NCBI GenBank assembly: GCA_048267245.1 | Contig: JBLWXV010000002.1 | Coordinates: 620,001 to 684,000 of the forward strand | Length of the DNA stretch: 64,000 nt | Reading direction: 5' to 3' | Origin: JBLWXV01 sp048267245 | GTDB taxonomy: Bacteria; Bdellovibrionota; Bacteriovoracia; Bacteriovoracales; Bacteriovoracaceae | Shown here: positions 15,903 through 25,048 of the stretch, in pieces | Layout: each line of letters opens with the position of its first letter | Position numbering within the stretch: the first letter of the stretch is position 1 | The notes under the pieces: generated by a model | Databases searched by the model: none | Seen by the model: the letters and a program-made list of their open reading frames with translations, nothing else | Told to the model about the DNA's origin: nothing | Position numbers and translations under genes: made by a program

Positions 15903-16990
15903 AACCACCCCTTGAGCAAGAGCACAAAGTGAATCCACAGGTCGAGAAGTGGGTTGCGAATAATAGTCTCACTCCTAAGAACTGGCCGACTCTCTGCCAA
16001 GAGCGCTTTGAACTTCTTTCCCGCTTCATCAATAGTCTTGGTCTGTCCAAGAACGACGTTAGTCTCAACGTCGAGATAAAAGCTTCGATGATTCAGGTTC
16101 ATAGAGCCAATACTCAGCCAGTCATCGATGAGAAGAAATTTAGCGTGAAGCATTTTTGGGGTATAGCGGTACACTTCGATTCCGGCCGATAAAAGAATCT
16201 TGGTAAAGTAAAGGGCAATCCAAGGCATGAAGGCAACATCACTTTTAATGGGCAAGATGATGCGCACGTCTGCGCCGTTATTGACAGCGGCTTTTAGACT
16301 TTTTATGAGGGCGAGGGGTGGGACAAAGTAGGGGGTGATTATCCAAACTCTCGACTTCGCCCCTTCTATTCGATCATAAGTTTCTTTATTAAGTTTACGT
16401 CTGAGCTTCTGGGTAAAATTAAATTGGACCCACTTTGTAGAGAGTTGATCAATGCCCTTAATGGGTTTGAATCTCTCGAGTGGATTCTTGCGCGGATAGG
16501 ACTTCTTCCACATGACTTCGAAGGTTTCCTTTAAAACTGTTACTTCTTCGCCCATGACTTGAACGCCCATCTCTTGCCAGTCAAATGACTTTTTCATCAC
16601 GTTAAAGCTACTGACGAAGGCCGACCTATTGTCGATGACACAGATCTTGCGGTGATCTCGATGATTGATGCGAGAGAAGAGGTAGTAGATCATCTTGGGC
16701 GAGAAACCCCACATAATGGGGTGGAAGATTCGAATATCAATTCCTTTGAGGCGCCAGTATTTTAAAGTTTCCTTAGGCCACAGGCGAGAACCCACTCCAT
16801 CAATGATGAGACGAACATTGACTCCCTCATGAGCTTTTTGCGCCATGAGTTCAAGTAGACCTTGTCCTTTTTCATCGGGAAGAAAAATATAACTCTCTAA
16901 GGCAATGGACTCTCTGGCGTCACTAAGCGACGTTTTTAGTGCGTCGTAGTAATCGCTTGCTGAGAATATTAGTTTTTCTGAAGTCCACAC
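15899..16990 (-). CDS. clsB: Cardiolipin synthase of the ClsB type (phospholipase D family)
   Basis: 363 residues from a GTG start. It carries the two HKD motifs of the phospholipase D family: H113-x-K115-x4-D120 in HRDHRKICVID and H282-x-K284-x4-D289 in LHAKFLLID. There is no long N-terminal membrane region, which fits ClsB better than ClsA. It would join phosphatidylglycerol and another phospholipid to form cardiolipin. It is the first gene of the ClsB-EEP-PGPGW-MscS operon. The exact substrate is inferred from the E. coli ClsB/YbhP neighbourhood. Confidence 0.82.
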   Translation of the reverse strand: MWTSEKLIFSASDYYDALKTSLSDARESIALESYIFLPDEKGQGLLELMAQKAHEGVNVRLIIDGVGSRLWPKETLKYWRLKGIDIRIFHPIMWGFSPKMIYYLFSRINHRDHRKICVIDNRSAFVSSFNVMKKSFDWQEMGVQVMGEEVTVLKETFEVMWKKSYPRKNPLERFKPIKGIDQLSTKWVQFNFTQKLRRKLNKETYDRIEGAKSRVWIITPYFVPPLALIKSLKAAVNNGADVRIILPIKSDVAFMPWIALYFTKILLSAGIEVYRYTPKMLHAKFLLIDDWLSIGSMNLNHRSFYLDVETNVVLGQTKTIDEAGKKFKALLAESRPVLRSETIIRNPLLDLWIHFVLLLKGWL

Positions 16991-17044
16991 TCTATTTGGC
17001 CTAGGGGAAGAGACTTAGGTGATCATCCTAGTTCATTTTAGATT

Positions 17045-17065
17045 AGGCCAGAGGGCCTTCTTTTT
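17045..17065 (+). terminator. Orphan hairpin with T-rich tail
   Basis: AGGCC pairs with GGCCT around AGAG and is followed by TCTTTTTG. It sits in the 221-bp space between the divergent ClsB and LmbE-like genes, where no plus-strand gene precedes it. It could end a short untranslated RNA or be chance. Confidence 0.35.
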
Positions 17066-17152
17066 GTAGTTCAAATTTCAAATTGAATTAATTGTGTGAA
17101 AGCTAAGTTCAGCAAAAGCCTAGCAGAGTACAAGAGTGGCGCGTTAGTGAAT

Positions 17153-17168
17153 TGGCACTGTTATTGTA
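17153..17168 (+). promoter_or_regulatory. Candidate sigma-54 promoter
   Basis: TGGCACTGTTATTGTA has a perfect -24 TGGCAC and correct spacing, but the -12 element is GT instead of GC. The predicted start near 17179 gives a 33-nt leader before the ATG at 17212. Confidence 0.45.
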
Positions 17169-17211
17169 CCTAGGTTTGACGAGTTTAAATGATCATCAGG
17201 AGTAGAATGAT

Positions 17212-17754
17212 ATGTTGGCACAAAGAATATCAATGGAAGATGTGGCGTGTGATTCTTATAACGGGGCGAGACATTTACAGACCCAAGCAGGTTTGCGTGG
17301 TAACTCTTCAAAAGTAACCATCGTTATCACTCACCCTCTTGATGAAATACGAGGTTGTGCCAAGCTTATTGAGCGACTCTGCGAAAGTGAGATCGACACT
17401 CGATTGCTCTATGTGACTACCGGCACAATGCAGGATAGCTTTTGTGGTGGTCTTGAGCATCTCAATGTTCATCATCGCCCGGAAGTGATTAACCTTAATT
17501 ATCCAATGTATGGGCTCACACAATATGAAGTAGGTTTGACTTACTTTCTTATCAACTATTGCCACGACACTTCAATTTTTCTCTGCCCAGATGAGAGAGG
17601 GGCGAGTACGGACCACCGCTGTTGCTCAGCGGCGACCGAGGAAGCTTCGCGCAGACTGGGCTCAGAGGTCATCAAGTATCAACTTGAAAAGAGCATCACC
17701 TCTCTATCGATGTACCGTCTAGAGCGCCAAGTTCAAAGTTTTCTAAGACACTAG
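17212..17754 (+). CDS. LmbE/PIG-L deacetylase-like protein lacking the catalytic base
   Basis: 180 residues. It has the family's zinc-site signatures: His41-Pro-Leu-Asp44-Glu45 and a later STDHR with His135. In active enzymes of the family the first motif is HPDDE, where the first Asp is the general base; here it is Leu43. The zinc ligands are kept, so the protein could bind metal or a glycan without deacetylating it, or use another base. It is also shorter than usual and Cys-rich (9 Cys). An AGGAG site precedes the ATG; a sigma-54-like promoter lies upstream. Confidence 0.65.
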   Translation: MLAQRISMEDVACDSYNGARHLQTQAGLRGNSSKVTIVITHPLDEIRGCAKLIERLCESEIDTRLLYVTTGTMQDSFCGGLEHLNVHHRPEVINLNYPMYGLTQYEVGLTYFLINYCHDTSIFLCPDERGASTDHRCCSAATEEASRRLGSEVIKYQLEKSITSLSMYRLERQVQSFLRH

Positions 17755-17766
17755 TTGAGGGCTTAT

Positions 17767-17809
17767 AAAACTCCGAATAAAATGAAGTCTGAAAATTTCA
17801 TTGGAGTTT
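17767..17809 (+). promoter_or_regulatory. Hairpin covering the ribosome site of the M48 gene
   Basis: AAACTCC (17768-17774) pairs with GGAGTTT (17803-17809), and inside it AATGAA pairs with TTCATT, with a 6-nt bulge on the left. The GGAG ribosome site of the gene at 17814 is therefore base-paired. It also follows the stop of the LmbE-like gene and may be a terminator. Confidence 0.55.
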
Positions 17810-17813
17810 CGTT

Positions 17814-18593
17814 ATGTTTCTTAAAAGACTCTCGCTCGTAATCTGTCTTCTCTTTTTTGGGTGTTCATCAACTCCAACTGGAAGAAGTCAGCTCACTCTT
17901 ATGAGCGACTCACAAATGAGCTCGATGGGTGAGCAGTCTTTTACCGAGATGAAGAAAAACCTCAAGGTCTCAACCGATCCCAAGAAGATTGCCTACGTTA
18001 AGTGTATCTCAAATAGAATCTTAGTCAGCGAAGGAAGAAATCCCAGCGAGTGGGAAGTTGTGGTCTTTGAAGACAAGGCGATTAATGCCTTTGCCCTGCC
18101 TGGAAAAAAGATTGGCGTCTATACGGGAATGCTTGGTGTGGCCACAGATCAAGCCGAGCTCGCCGCAGTTATTGGACATGAAGTTGGCCACGTGGATGCT
18201 GAACATGGCAACGAGCGCTTCTCTCAAAATATTCTTCTACAAGGAAGTCTAGCCGCTGCCAACGTCGCTATGGCAATGAAGGGAAATGAGAACGGGCAAC
18301 TCATTATGGCCGGGCTTGGGCTCGGGGCACAATTTGGTATTATGCTCCCTTATAGTCGCAAACACGAGAGTGAAGCTGACTTGATTGGACTTCGCTACAT
18401 GTCCAAGGCTGGATTTGATCCTAGGGGCAGTGTGAAGCTGTGGGAGAAGATGGCCAAGGCCGGCTCTCATGGCCCAGAATTTCTCTCAACCCACCCAATT
18501 CCAGAGACCAGAATTAAACAGCTCAACGCCAATATGGATGGGGCCCTGGCCGTTTACAATCAAGTTCCTAACAAGCCCAATTGCCAAATGTAA
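17814..18593 (+). CDS. M48-family zinc metalloprotease lipoprotein
   Basis: 259 residues. A lipobox (FFGC, Cys17) marks it as a lipoprotein. The M48 zinc site is clear: His122-Glu123-x-x-His126 in GHEVGH, and a third ligand in ESEAD near residue 187. It resembles E. coli LoiP/YcaL, which degrade misfolded outer-membrane proteins or outer-membrane assembly intermediates in the periplasm. GGAG lies 7 nt before the ATG and is sequestered by a hairpin. Confidence 0.9.
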   Translation: MFLKRLSLVICLLFFGCSSTPTGRSQLTLMSDSQMSSMGEQSFTEMKKNLKVSTDPKKIAYVKCISNRILVSEGRNPSEWEVVVFEDKAINAFALPGKKIGVYTGMLGVATDQAELAAVIGHEVGHVDAEHGNERFSQNILLQGSLAAANVAMAMKGNENGQLIMAGLGLGAQFGIMLPYSRKHESEADLIGLRYMSKAGFDPRGSVKLWEKMAKAGSHGPEFLSTHPIPETRIKQLNANMDGALAVYNQVPNKPNCQM

Positions 18594-18724
18594 GAGATTA
18601 CCTGTTCGTTCATTGTAAGTAGAGGCCCTGTTTAACTCAATAAATATATAGCTAGTAAGCACCAGACGCGATTGGTATAGCTTTATAAGGAAGCTGGCCG
18701 ACACTTCTACTAGGGTGGTCTGGA

Positions 18725-21181
18725 ATGAAATCGCAGTATTTAACGATTGTGTTGCAATCAAGCTTACGAGCTCTAGAGCGCACTCTTGAAGGTGAGTCTT
18801 TTAGCGCTGTAGTGGAAGAACTACTACAGAGTATTGATACAGTTGCTAAAGTGACAACTTCTCTTTGTCTGGCGGATAGAAACTCTAAGTCCCTTGTCTT
18901 TGCCGCCGCACCCGGAATTTCTAAAGATTTTCAGCGTGGCTATCGCTCGATGCCAATTGCAAGTTTTGCAGGTCCCTGCCACTTGTGCGCGCGTATTAAA
19001 GAGACGATTACAATCGAGAAAATTTCTGAGTCAGACTTTAGTGATGACTTTATTAAACTAGCAAATGAAGAGGGACTTCAATCTTCTTGGACAACACCAG
19101 TTCGCTCTGGACTAGGAGAACTGGTTGGAGTTCTGACCTTCTATTCGAAAGATGAACAAGCACCTATAAGTGTTGAGCGCATGAGTCTCATCTATTCGGC
19201 CATTTCAAAATCTCTTGGTTTAATGATTGCTAGAGAGCGTGAAGAGCGCCTCAGTCTTCTACGCCGAGTGAAAGCCAATGAAGAAGAGTTTCGCTTGCTA
19301 GCAGAGATGTCACCTCAGATGCCCTTTATTGCCGATGGCGATGGAAACATCATTTACTATAATCAAAAATTCTACGACTACATCGGTAGAGGTGATGATC
19401 TTTGTGGATGGAATTGGAAAGAGCTGCCGATTCATCATCCTGATGATCTCGAGCGCACTATTAAGGCATGGACCAATGCCATTGAGACTGGAGACACCTA
19501 TCAAGTTGAGTACCGATTAAAAAGACATGATGGAGAGTACCGTTGGCACTTATGCCGAGCGCTTCCCATTCGCGATGAGGCGGGCAATGTTGTTCGCTGG
19601 TATGGGACGAATGTAGATATTCACCGTCAGAAGTGCCTGGCCGAGAGACTGAGCCTCGCTATCAATACGGCCGGACTTGGTTTTTGGGAAGCCGATATCA
19701 TCGATGGAAGACTCACTTGGAATGATAAATTGCAAGAGATGTTTGAGTTTGGCCCTGGACAATTTGAGGGAGAACTCAAAGAAGTCATCAAGCGTATTCA
19801 TCCTGATGATTATGAACCTCTAAAAGAGGCGATGGAAAACGCGCTAAAGTTTGAAGAGCGCTATGGAGTAGAGTTTAGAATTGTGACTCCCAAGGGAGAT
19901 ATTCGCTGGATTGAGTGCCATGGGGAAGTTCACCGCGATATCGATCAAAAACCGATGAAGCTCGTCGGGGCAACTCTCGATATTACTGCTAAGAAAATGA
20001 ACAATCTCGCGCTTCGCAAGGCCAAAGAAGCTGCTGATCAGGCCAGCGAGGCCAAGAGTCGCTTTCTCGCAAATATGAGTCACGAGATTCGCACACCTAT
20101 TGGTGTGATACTTGGCTACACTGAACTCTTGCAGATGACCAAGCCTGCTCAGAGTGAGTGCGAGCAGTACTACAAGACCATCTCTGGAAGCTGCCGCGAT
20201 CTGACTCGAATTATTGATGACATTCTCGATCTCTCAAAAGTAGAGGCGGGGCGATTAGAATTAGACTCAAGACCCTTTTCACTGAGTAAGTGTCTAGATG
20301 AAATTGGGCAGACCTTTAAAGATGTGGCGAGTGCAAAGAAACTTGAATTTTCAATTTCTAAGGGAGACTTACTTCCAATGCAGTTGTGTTCAGATGTCGC
20401 TCGCATCAAGCAGGTCCTTATTAACCTCATTGGCAACGCTATTAAATTTACTCACGAGGGGAGTGTGGAGGTTAAAGTTAATGTCTCACGTCTTGAGAGT
20501 GGCCGCTTTCAAACTTCCATTGATGTCGTTGATACTGGAATTGGTCTCACTGCTGAGCAGATCAAGGTTCTCTTTAAGCCTTTCTCCCAAGCCGATACGA
20601 GTACCTCGCGAAAGTATGGCGGCACTGGACTCGGGCTTGCTCTGTCAAAGAGAATCGCTCAGGCGCTAGATGGGGATGTGAGAATTATTCAAAGCCAAGA
20701 AAATTCGGGCTCAACCTTTCGCTTTGTCTTTAATGCTCATGCAATGGATGCAGATAATATTCAACCTCCAGAGTTGCCAACCAGAGATATTACTCAAGAC
20801 CTTAGTGGTATTAGAGTGTTAGTGGCCGAAGATGTGGCGCAAAATCAATTCCTCATTAAAGAGATTCTAGGGCAGATGGGGGCATTGGTTGATGTCACCT
20901 CAAATGGCCGTGAAGCCCTTAATATTGCTTCTCAGACAAATTACGACATTATACTCATGGACATTCAAATGCCGGAACTCGATGGAAGAGAGGCGACCAA
21001 ACGATTGAGAGAATCGGGATATCAAAACCCAATCATCGCCCTCACTGCTCACGCCATGGTGGAAGAGCGCAAGATGAATATGCAGGCCGGGTGTGATGAT
21101 TACTTAACCAAGCCCATTGACGTGACTAAACTAGTTGGTACCATTAAGCATCACTATGGATTGTTAAATACTGGCGCTTAG
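18725..21181 (+). CDS. Hybrid sensor histidine kinase (GAF-PAS-PAS-HK-REC)
   Basis: 818 residues, no membrane segment. Domains in order: GAF about 20-170 with a Cys pair in PCHLCAR, PAS about 185-305, PAS about 310-425 (both ending in WYGTNVDI or VGATLDIT-type PAC strands), HisKA with phospho-acceptor His453 in MSHEIRTP, HATPase to about 670 and a receiver domain with Asp746 in LMDIQMP. It should autophosphorylate and pass the phosphate within the protein. No output protein is adjacent, so the signal goes to an unlinked partner. It is followed after 8 nt by a short-chain oxidoreductase gene. Confidence 0.93.
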   Translation: MKSQYLTIVLQSSLRALERTLEGESFSAVVEELLQSIDTVAKVTTSLCLADRNSKSLVFAAAPGISKDFQRGYRSMPIASFAGPCHLCARIKETITIEKISESDFSDDFIKLANEEGLQSSWTTPVRSGLGELVGVLTFYSKDEQAPISVERMSLIYSAISKSLGLMIAREREERLSLLRRVKANEEEFRLLAEMSPQMPFIADGDGNIIYYNQKFYDYIGRGDDLCGWNWKELPIHHPDDLERTIKAWTNAIETGDTYQVEYRLKRHDGEYRWHLCRALPIRDEAGNVVRWYGTNVDIHRQKCLAERLSLAINTAGLGFWEADIIDGRLTWNDKLQEMFEFGPGQFEGELKEVIKRIHPDDYEPLKEAMENALKFEERYGVEFRIVTPKGDIRWIECHGEVHRDIDQKPMKLVGATLDITAKKMNNLALRKAKEAADQASEAKSRFLANMSHEIRTPIGVILGYTELLQMTKPAQSECEQYYKTISGSCRDLTRIIDDILDLSKVEAGRLELDSRPFSLSKCLDEIGQTFKDVASAKKLEFSISKGDLLPMQLCSDVARIKQVLINLIGNAIKFTHEGSVEVKVNVSRLESGRFQTSIDVVDTGIGLTAEQIKVLFKPFSQADTSTSRKYGGTGLGLALSKRIAQALDGDVRIIQSQENSGSTFRFVFNAHAMDADNIQPPELPTRDITQDLSGIRVLVAEDVAQNQFLIKEILGQMGALVDVTSNGREALNIASQTNYDIILMDIQMPELDGREATKRLRESGYQNPIIALTAHAMVEERKMNMQAGCDDYLTKPIDVTKLVGTIKHHYGLLNTGA

Positions 21182-21189
21182 GGGGCTAC

Positions 21190-21837
21190 TTGAATGCAGT
21201 TATCATCGGTGCAACCGGGTTAGTTGGCAGCGAGCTTTTAAAACTTTTGTGTGAAGATGCTGACTATGAAAGAGTTATCGTTGCGTCTCGCAGAGAGCTC
21301 TCGTTTTATCACCCCAAAATTAAAACAGTACTTTTTAAAGATCTAAGTGAGCTCAAGGAGCTTGGAAGATCCCTCGGGGGAGAAGTCTATTTTTGTTGTC
21401 TGGGAACAACAATAAAAAAGGCTGGCTCTCAAAATCGCTTTCGCGAAGTTGATTATAATGCGGTCATTGATTTTGCCGAAGTGGCGAAGTCACACTATGC
21501 TAAGAGCTTTCTCGTCATCTCTGCCACCGGGGCCAACTCAACCTCGAAGGTTTTTTATAATCAGGTAAAAGGTGAGATGGAAAATGCCTTGATGGCACTC
21601 AAACTTAATCATTTGGTTATTTTTAGACCTGGACTTTTACTTGGAGAGCGCGCAGAGTTTCGCGCGGCCGAGGCCATGGCCATTGGAGCAGCCAGATTAC
21701 TTGCAAGAGTGCTCCCCAGTAAGACGCTTCGACGCTACAGTACCTCTGCCCTTGTTTTGGCCAGTCACATGCTTAGGGAGTCAAAAGAGGTGAGAGAGGC
21801 TTCTCATATAATAGAAGCCTCTGAGATTCACGCTTAG
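21190..21837 (+). CDS. NAD(P)-binding HTATIP2-like oxidoreductase
   Basis: 215 residues from a TTG start, the only in-frame start after the AGGGGG ribosome site. The N-terminus is a Rossmann nucleotide-binding motif (VIIGATGLVGSELL). The later segments CCLGTTIKKAGSQNRFREVDY and FRPGLLLGER resemble the HTATIP2/YwnB atypical short-chain dehydrogenase group. The substrate is unknown. It is co-oriented with the hybrid kinase 8 nt upstream. Confidence 0.8.
   Translation: MNAVIIGATGLVGSELLKLLCEDADYERVIVASRRELSFYHPKIKTVLFKDLSELKELGRSLGGEVYFCCLGTTIKKAGSQNRFREVDYNAVIDFAEVAKSHYAKSFLVISATGANSTSKVFYNQVKGEMENALMALKLNHLVIFRPGLLLGERAEFRAAEAMAIGAARLLARVLPSKTLRRYSTSALVLASHMLRESKEVREASHIIEASEIHA
21795..21822. 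terminator. Hairpin at convergent gene ends
   Basis: A 10-bp perfect stem (21795-21804 with 21813-21822) and 8-nt loop lies in the last codons of the oxidoreductase gene, just before the 4-nt convergent overlap. Confidence 0.5.
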
Positions 21838-22304
21838 CGATTAAAGTTGATATCGCCGTCCTCATCTACATCATAGTCTTCAAGATTCTTTCTCTTGGGA
21901 CGAGGATTTTGAGAGTGTGGGTGCTTCTTTGGATACGGAGGCCCAGACTTCTTATTACGGTCATGTGCTCCACCCGCTTTATCGGCGCTAAATTCCTTAG
22001 TCATTCCAAAGGCGCGGCGATAGCGATGTCCCTTTGAAGCATCACTCTGGTGAGTCACGCGAAATTGATCCGGAACTTGCTCTTTGTCGGCACAGTTAAG
22101 ACAAATCCACTCGGCATCGATATGCGGGAGACGATGCTTAAAGCGTTCAACGTCTGGGTGAATGAGCTCGCAGATCTCACAGAAATTGCGCTGCTCCTGG
22201 TGTCTCTCAACTTTCTTCTTCAAATGAGTGGGCACGTGCTTGCGCTCATTTTCAGTCTTTGTTGATTTAAATCCAGCTTTCATCAGTGCATCTTTAAGTG
22301 ACAT
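21834..22304 (-). CDS. Hypothetical protein with a four-Cys zinc-ribbon-like site
   Basis: 156 residues from the ATG at 22304, which follows AGGGGG. Two CxxC pairs (CEICELIHP and WICLNC) could bind one zinc ion. The rest is basic, rich in Lys, Arg and His, then ends in an acidic EDYDVDEDGDI tail. A nucleic-acid-binding role would fit. No named family is recognised. Confidence 0.6.
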   Translation of the reverse strand: MSLKDALMKAGFKSTKTENERKHVPTHLKKKVERHQEQRNFCEICELIHPDVERFKHRLPHIDAEWICLNCADKEQVPDQFRVTHQSDASKGHRYRRAFGMTKEFSADKAGGAHDRNKKSGPPYPKKHPHSQNPRPKRKNLEDYDVDEDGDINFNR

Positions 22305-22373
22305 ACGGCCCCCTAACTCGCGTAGTTTCAATCTCCATTATAACTTAAAGAAAATGGCCCGAAAATAGTCTTC

Positions 22374-24149
22374 CTAGGGGGAGGCATAAAGTTCTGTGAA
22401 AGAAAATTTTTTGACATCCACTAGGCCGCGATCGGTGATTTTAAGGCTCGGAATGACCGGCAGGGCGAGGAAGGCCATCTGAATGAAGGGCTCTGGTAGG
22501 GTCACTCCCACCTGGCGGCAGGCGGCCTTGAGGGCGATGATGCCCTCGTTGATCTCTCTGGCGTCGGCTAGGCTGAGCAGTCCCGCTATGGGCAGGGCGA
22601 GCTTTGCTAGTACCTTGCCTTCCTGAATGACGCAAAACCCACCACCAAGCTCAATTAATGTGTTGGCCGCAAGCTCCATATCAGACTCCTGAGTCCCAAT
22701 GGTGATGATATTGTGGGAGTCGTGGGCAACACTTGAAGCGATTGCTCCGTTTTTGATGGCACTGCCATGTACTAGCCCAAGTGCCGGGGCCTGGCCTTGG
22801 CCATAGCGCTCAAGGACGCAAATTTTTGCAATGTCATCCTTTTCAAAAGCCGCTCCATCATAGCGCACTTGAAGATGCTCAGTGATGATCTCATCTTTCA
22901 CAATTCCAATGACGTTATAGAGTCCGGGCTTGAGCTCATAGGCGATCTCACCACTTCTAACCGGGGAGCGCTTCATTGTATTTTGTCTGGGAGGGTTTGA
23001 AGCCTCAAGTTTCTTGGCCACTCCATCTGCGAGAGAGAGCTCGCTCACGAGCTTGCCACCGATAAAGACTTCATGGATGGCAACTTCTTCAAGATTATCT
23101 AGCAAGACGATATCGGCCATCTTGCCTGGGGCGATCAGCCCCTGTCTTTTAAGACCAAAGTGCTTTGCGGCCGAGAATGAGGCCAGGCGATAGGCCTGGT
23201 GAACTGGCATCTTGAGATCGTGAATCATTCTCTTAATGAGATAGTTAATATGGCCCTCATTAAAAATCTCGTAGGGATTGCGATCATCTGTGCACAGTAG
23301 GCACTGGCAAGAATTGTAATCTGTGACCAGGGGGGCGAGGGTTCCCAGGTTTTTTGCAACCGAACCTTCGCGAATTATGAGTGACATTCCCTTTTGGAGC
23401 TTTTCTCGCCCTTCATCGGCGGTGACGGTTTCATGACAATTTTGTATGCCCGCAGCGATGTAGGCATTGAGCTCTTTGCCGCCAAGAAGAGGGCAGTGGC
23501 CATCGAGGTTTAAGTCGCTAAACTCTTCAATCTTATCTAAGACCTCTTCATTGCCATAGATTACACCTGGGAAGTTCATCATCTCAGCAAGTCCCAAGAC
23601 GTGGGGATTGTCGTGGTACTTCTTCATATTGATGAGATCAAATTGCCCGCCATTGGTTTCAAAACCAGGCAGGGCGGGCACGCAGGAACTCACTTGCACA
23701 AAGAGGTTCTGATTCATTTCATCGGCGCAGCGAAGAAACCAGCTAAAGCCGGTGTCGCCCATTACGTTGGTTATTTCGTGGGGATCGCAAATTGCCGTCG
23801 TAGTTCCCAGCGGGAGTGTGAGCTTTTCAAACTCAAAGGGATGCATCATTGAAGATTCAATATGAAGGTGCCCATCAATAAAGCCTGGAGTCGCAAATCT
23901 CCCTTTGGCATCAATCACCCGCACGGCCGCTTGATCTTCGTATTCTTTTCCAATGCCCGCAATCACGCGACCTGCAATGGCAATGGCCGAATCGAGTAGC
24001 TCACCACAAACGAGATCGAGGATTTTTACATTCTTGATGAGAATATCGCAGGGAGCTTCACCGCGGGCCACAGCGAGTACGTGCTTCATCTCTTGCCGAG
24101 TGAGTTGCTGAGTTTTCTTGCCGGCAAGGCTCGAACTAGGCTTGGTCAT
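22374..24149 (-). CDS. ade: Adenine deaminase
   Basis: About 591 residues from the ATG at 24149, which follows GGGGGAGA; an ATG at 24164 lacks a ribosome site. It matches the Ade family in full: the metal motif DGHLHIESSM, DPHEITNVMG, EMMNFPGV, the DDRNPYE motif and the C-terminal IATHDSHN-like AHDSHNIITIG. It converts adenine to hypoxanthine in purine salvage, using a binuclear metal site. For a predator this could help re-use host purines. It is a single gene. Confidence 0.95.
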   Translation of the reverse strand: MTKPSSSLAGKKTQQLTRQEMKHVLAVARGEAPCDILIKNVKILDLVCGELLDSAIAIAGRVIAGIGKEYEDQAAVRVIDAKGRFATPGFIDGHLHIESSMMHPFEFEKLTLPLGTTTAICDPHEITNVMGDTGFSWFLRCADEMNQNLFVQVSSCVPALPGFETNGGQFDLINMKKYHDNPHVLGLAEMMNFPGVIYGNEEVLDKIEEFSDLNLDGHCPLLGGKELNAYIAAGIQNCHETVTADEGREKLQKGMSLIIREGSVAKNLGTLAPLVTDYNSCQCLLCTDDRNPYEIFNEGHINYLIKRMIHDLKMPVHQAYRLASFSAAKHFGLKRQGLIAPGKMADIVLLDNLEEVAIHEVFIGGKLVSELSLADGVAKKLEASNPPRQNTMKRSPVRSGEIAYELKPGLYNVIGIVKDEIITEHLQVRYDGAAFEKDDIAKICVLERYGQGQAPALGLVHGSAIKNGAIASSVAHDSHNIITIGTQESDMELAANTLIELGGGFCVIQEGKVLAKLALPIAGLLSLADAREINEGIIALKAACRQVGVTLPEPFIQMAFLALPVIPSLKITDRGLVDVKKFSFTELYASP

Positions 24150-24188
24150 TGAATTCTCCCCCATTTTTAACTAGTGGTTTAGAATGCT

Positions 24189-24980
24189 TTAGGGGAGGGG
24201 AGCAGTCAACTCTTGTTCTTTTAAGTACTGCCCAACGGCCTGAAGATAATTAATTGGGGCGATGGCCGAGTTGGCGATCCAGTCGCTGTAACCGACGATA
24301 ATTTCTCTAAAGTCTGAGCGCTGCGAAACATTAATAGCGACCACTTGCCACTGTCCGTCATCTTCAAAAAAAATGGGAGAGCCCGATGAGCCGGGTCTAC
24401 TAGCACAAATATGCAGGAGGGTTTGGCCGCGCATTTGGCGAATTTCACAGCTTGGATCTAGGGCGATTGAACTCTCACCTATATCATCGGGAAAGCCAAT
24501 CATTTGCAAATTGCCTCTTGGGAGATCATCTTTACTTAGAGAAGCGAGTGTGAAATAAGAATCTTTCGCCTGACATTCATCGAGCTTTAAGAGCGCCCAG
24601 TCCCTAGGATTTGTTGAGGCCACACTTTGATCATGAAGCAGGTCTGGTCTGCCTGAGAGTACGAGCTTGGCCTTGATATATTTGTTGGTGCTGTCGCTAT
24701 AGAAAACTCGAAAGTCCTCTTCATGTTCTTTTCCATTACTTTTAATCACATGATAATTTGTGAGCACGTGACAAGAATCGATTTGAAAGCCAGTGCCATG
24801 CTCAAAGGGCTTTTTGGGATCGCGGTGAATACTTCCAATGGGAAGAGTGCCATCCTTAGCGAGATATTCTCTGTCGTCTTGGTTGAAAATATTTGCGGGT
24901 CCACGCGGATTTTGAGCACATCCATATAGAAGGATGGCGAGCGTGAGAAGTAAGAGTGGGGCAGTAAGCTTAGAAAACAT
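24189..24980 (-). CDS. Trypsin-like serine protease lipoprotein
   Basis: 263 residues. A lipobox LLYGC gives a lipidated Cys21. The trypsin-fold triad is visible: His77 in TNYHVI, Asp127 in RDWALLKL and Ser199 in RPGSSGSPIF. There is no PDZ domain, so it is not DegP-like; it is closer to V8/glutamyl endopeptidase-type or other S1 proteins. Asp residues near its ligand pocket give no clear specificity. It is placed in the periplasm or on the surface. Confidence 0.87.
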   Translation of the reverse strand: MFSKLTAPLLLLTLAILLYGCAQNPRGPANIFNQDDREYLAKDGTLPIGSIHRDPKKPFEHGTGFQIDSCHVLTNYHVIKSNGKEHEEDFRVFYSDSTNKYIKAKLVLSGRPDLLHDQSVASTNPRDWALLKLDECQAKDSYFTLASLSKDDLPRGNLQMIGFPDDIGESSIALDPSCEIRQMRGQTLLHICASRPGSSGSPIFFEDDGQWQVVAINVSQRSDFREIIVGYSDWIANSAIAPINYLQAVGQYLKEQELTAPLP

Positions 24981-25048
24981 ACTTTAATAGTATAATTTAT
25001 AGGCCGCTTTTAATGATAGCGGGTAAGAAACACCAAGAGGGAGCTGCA

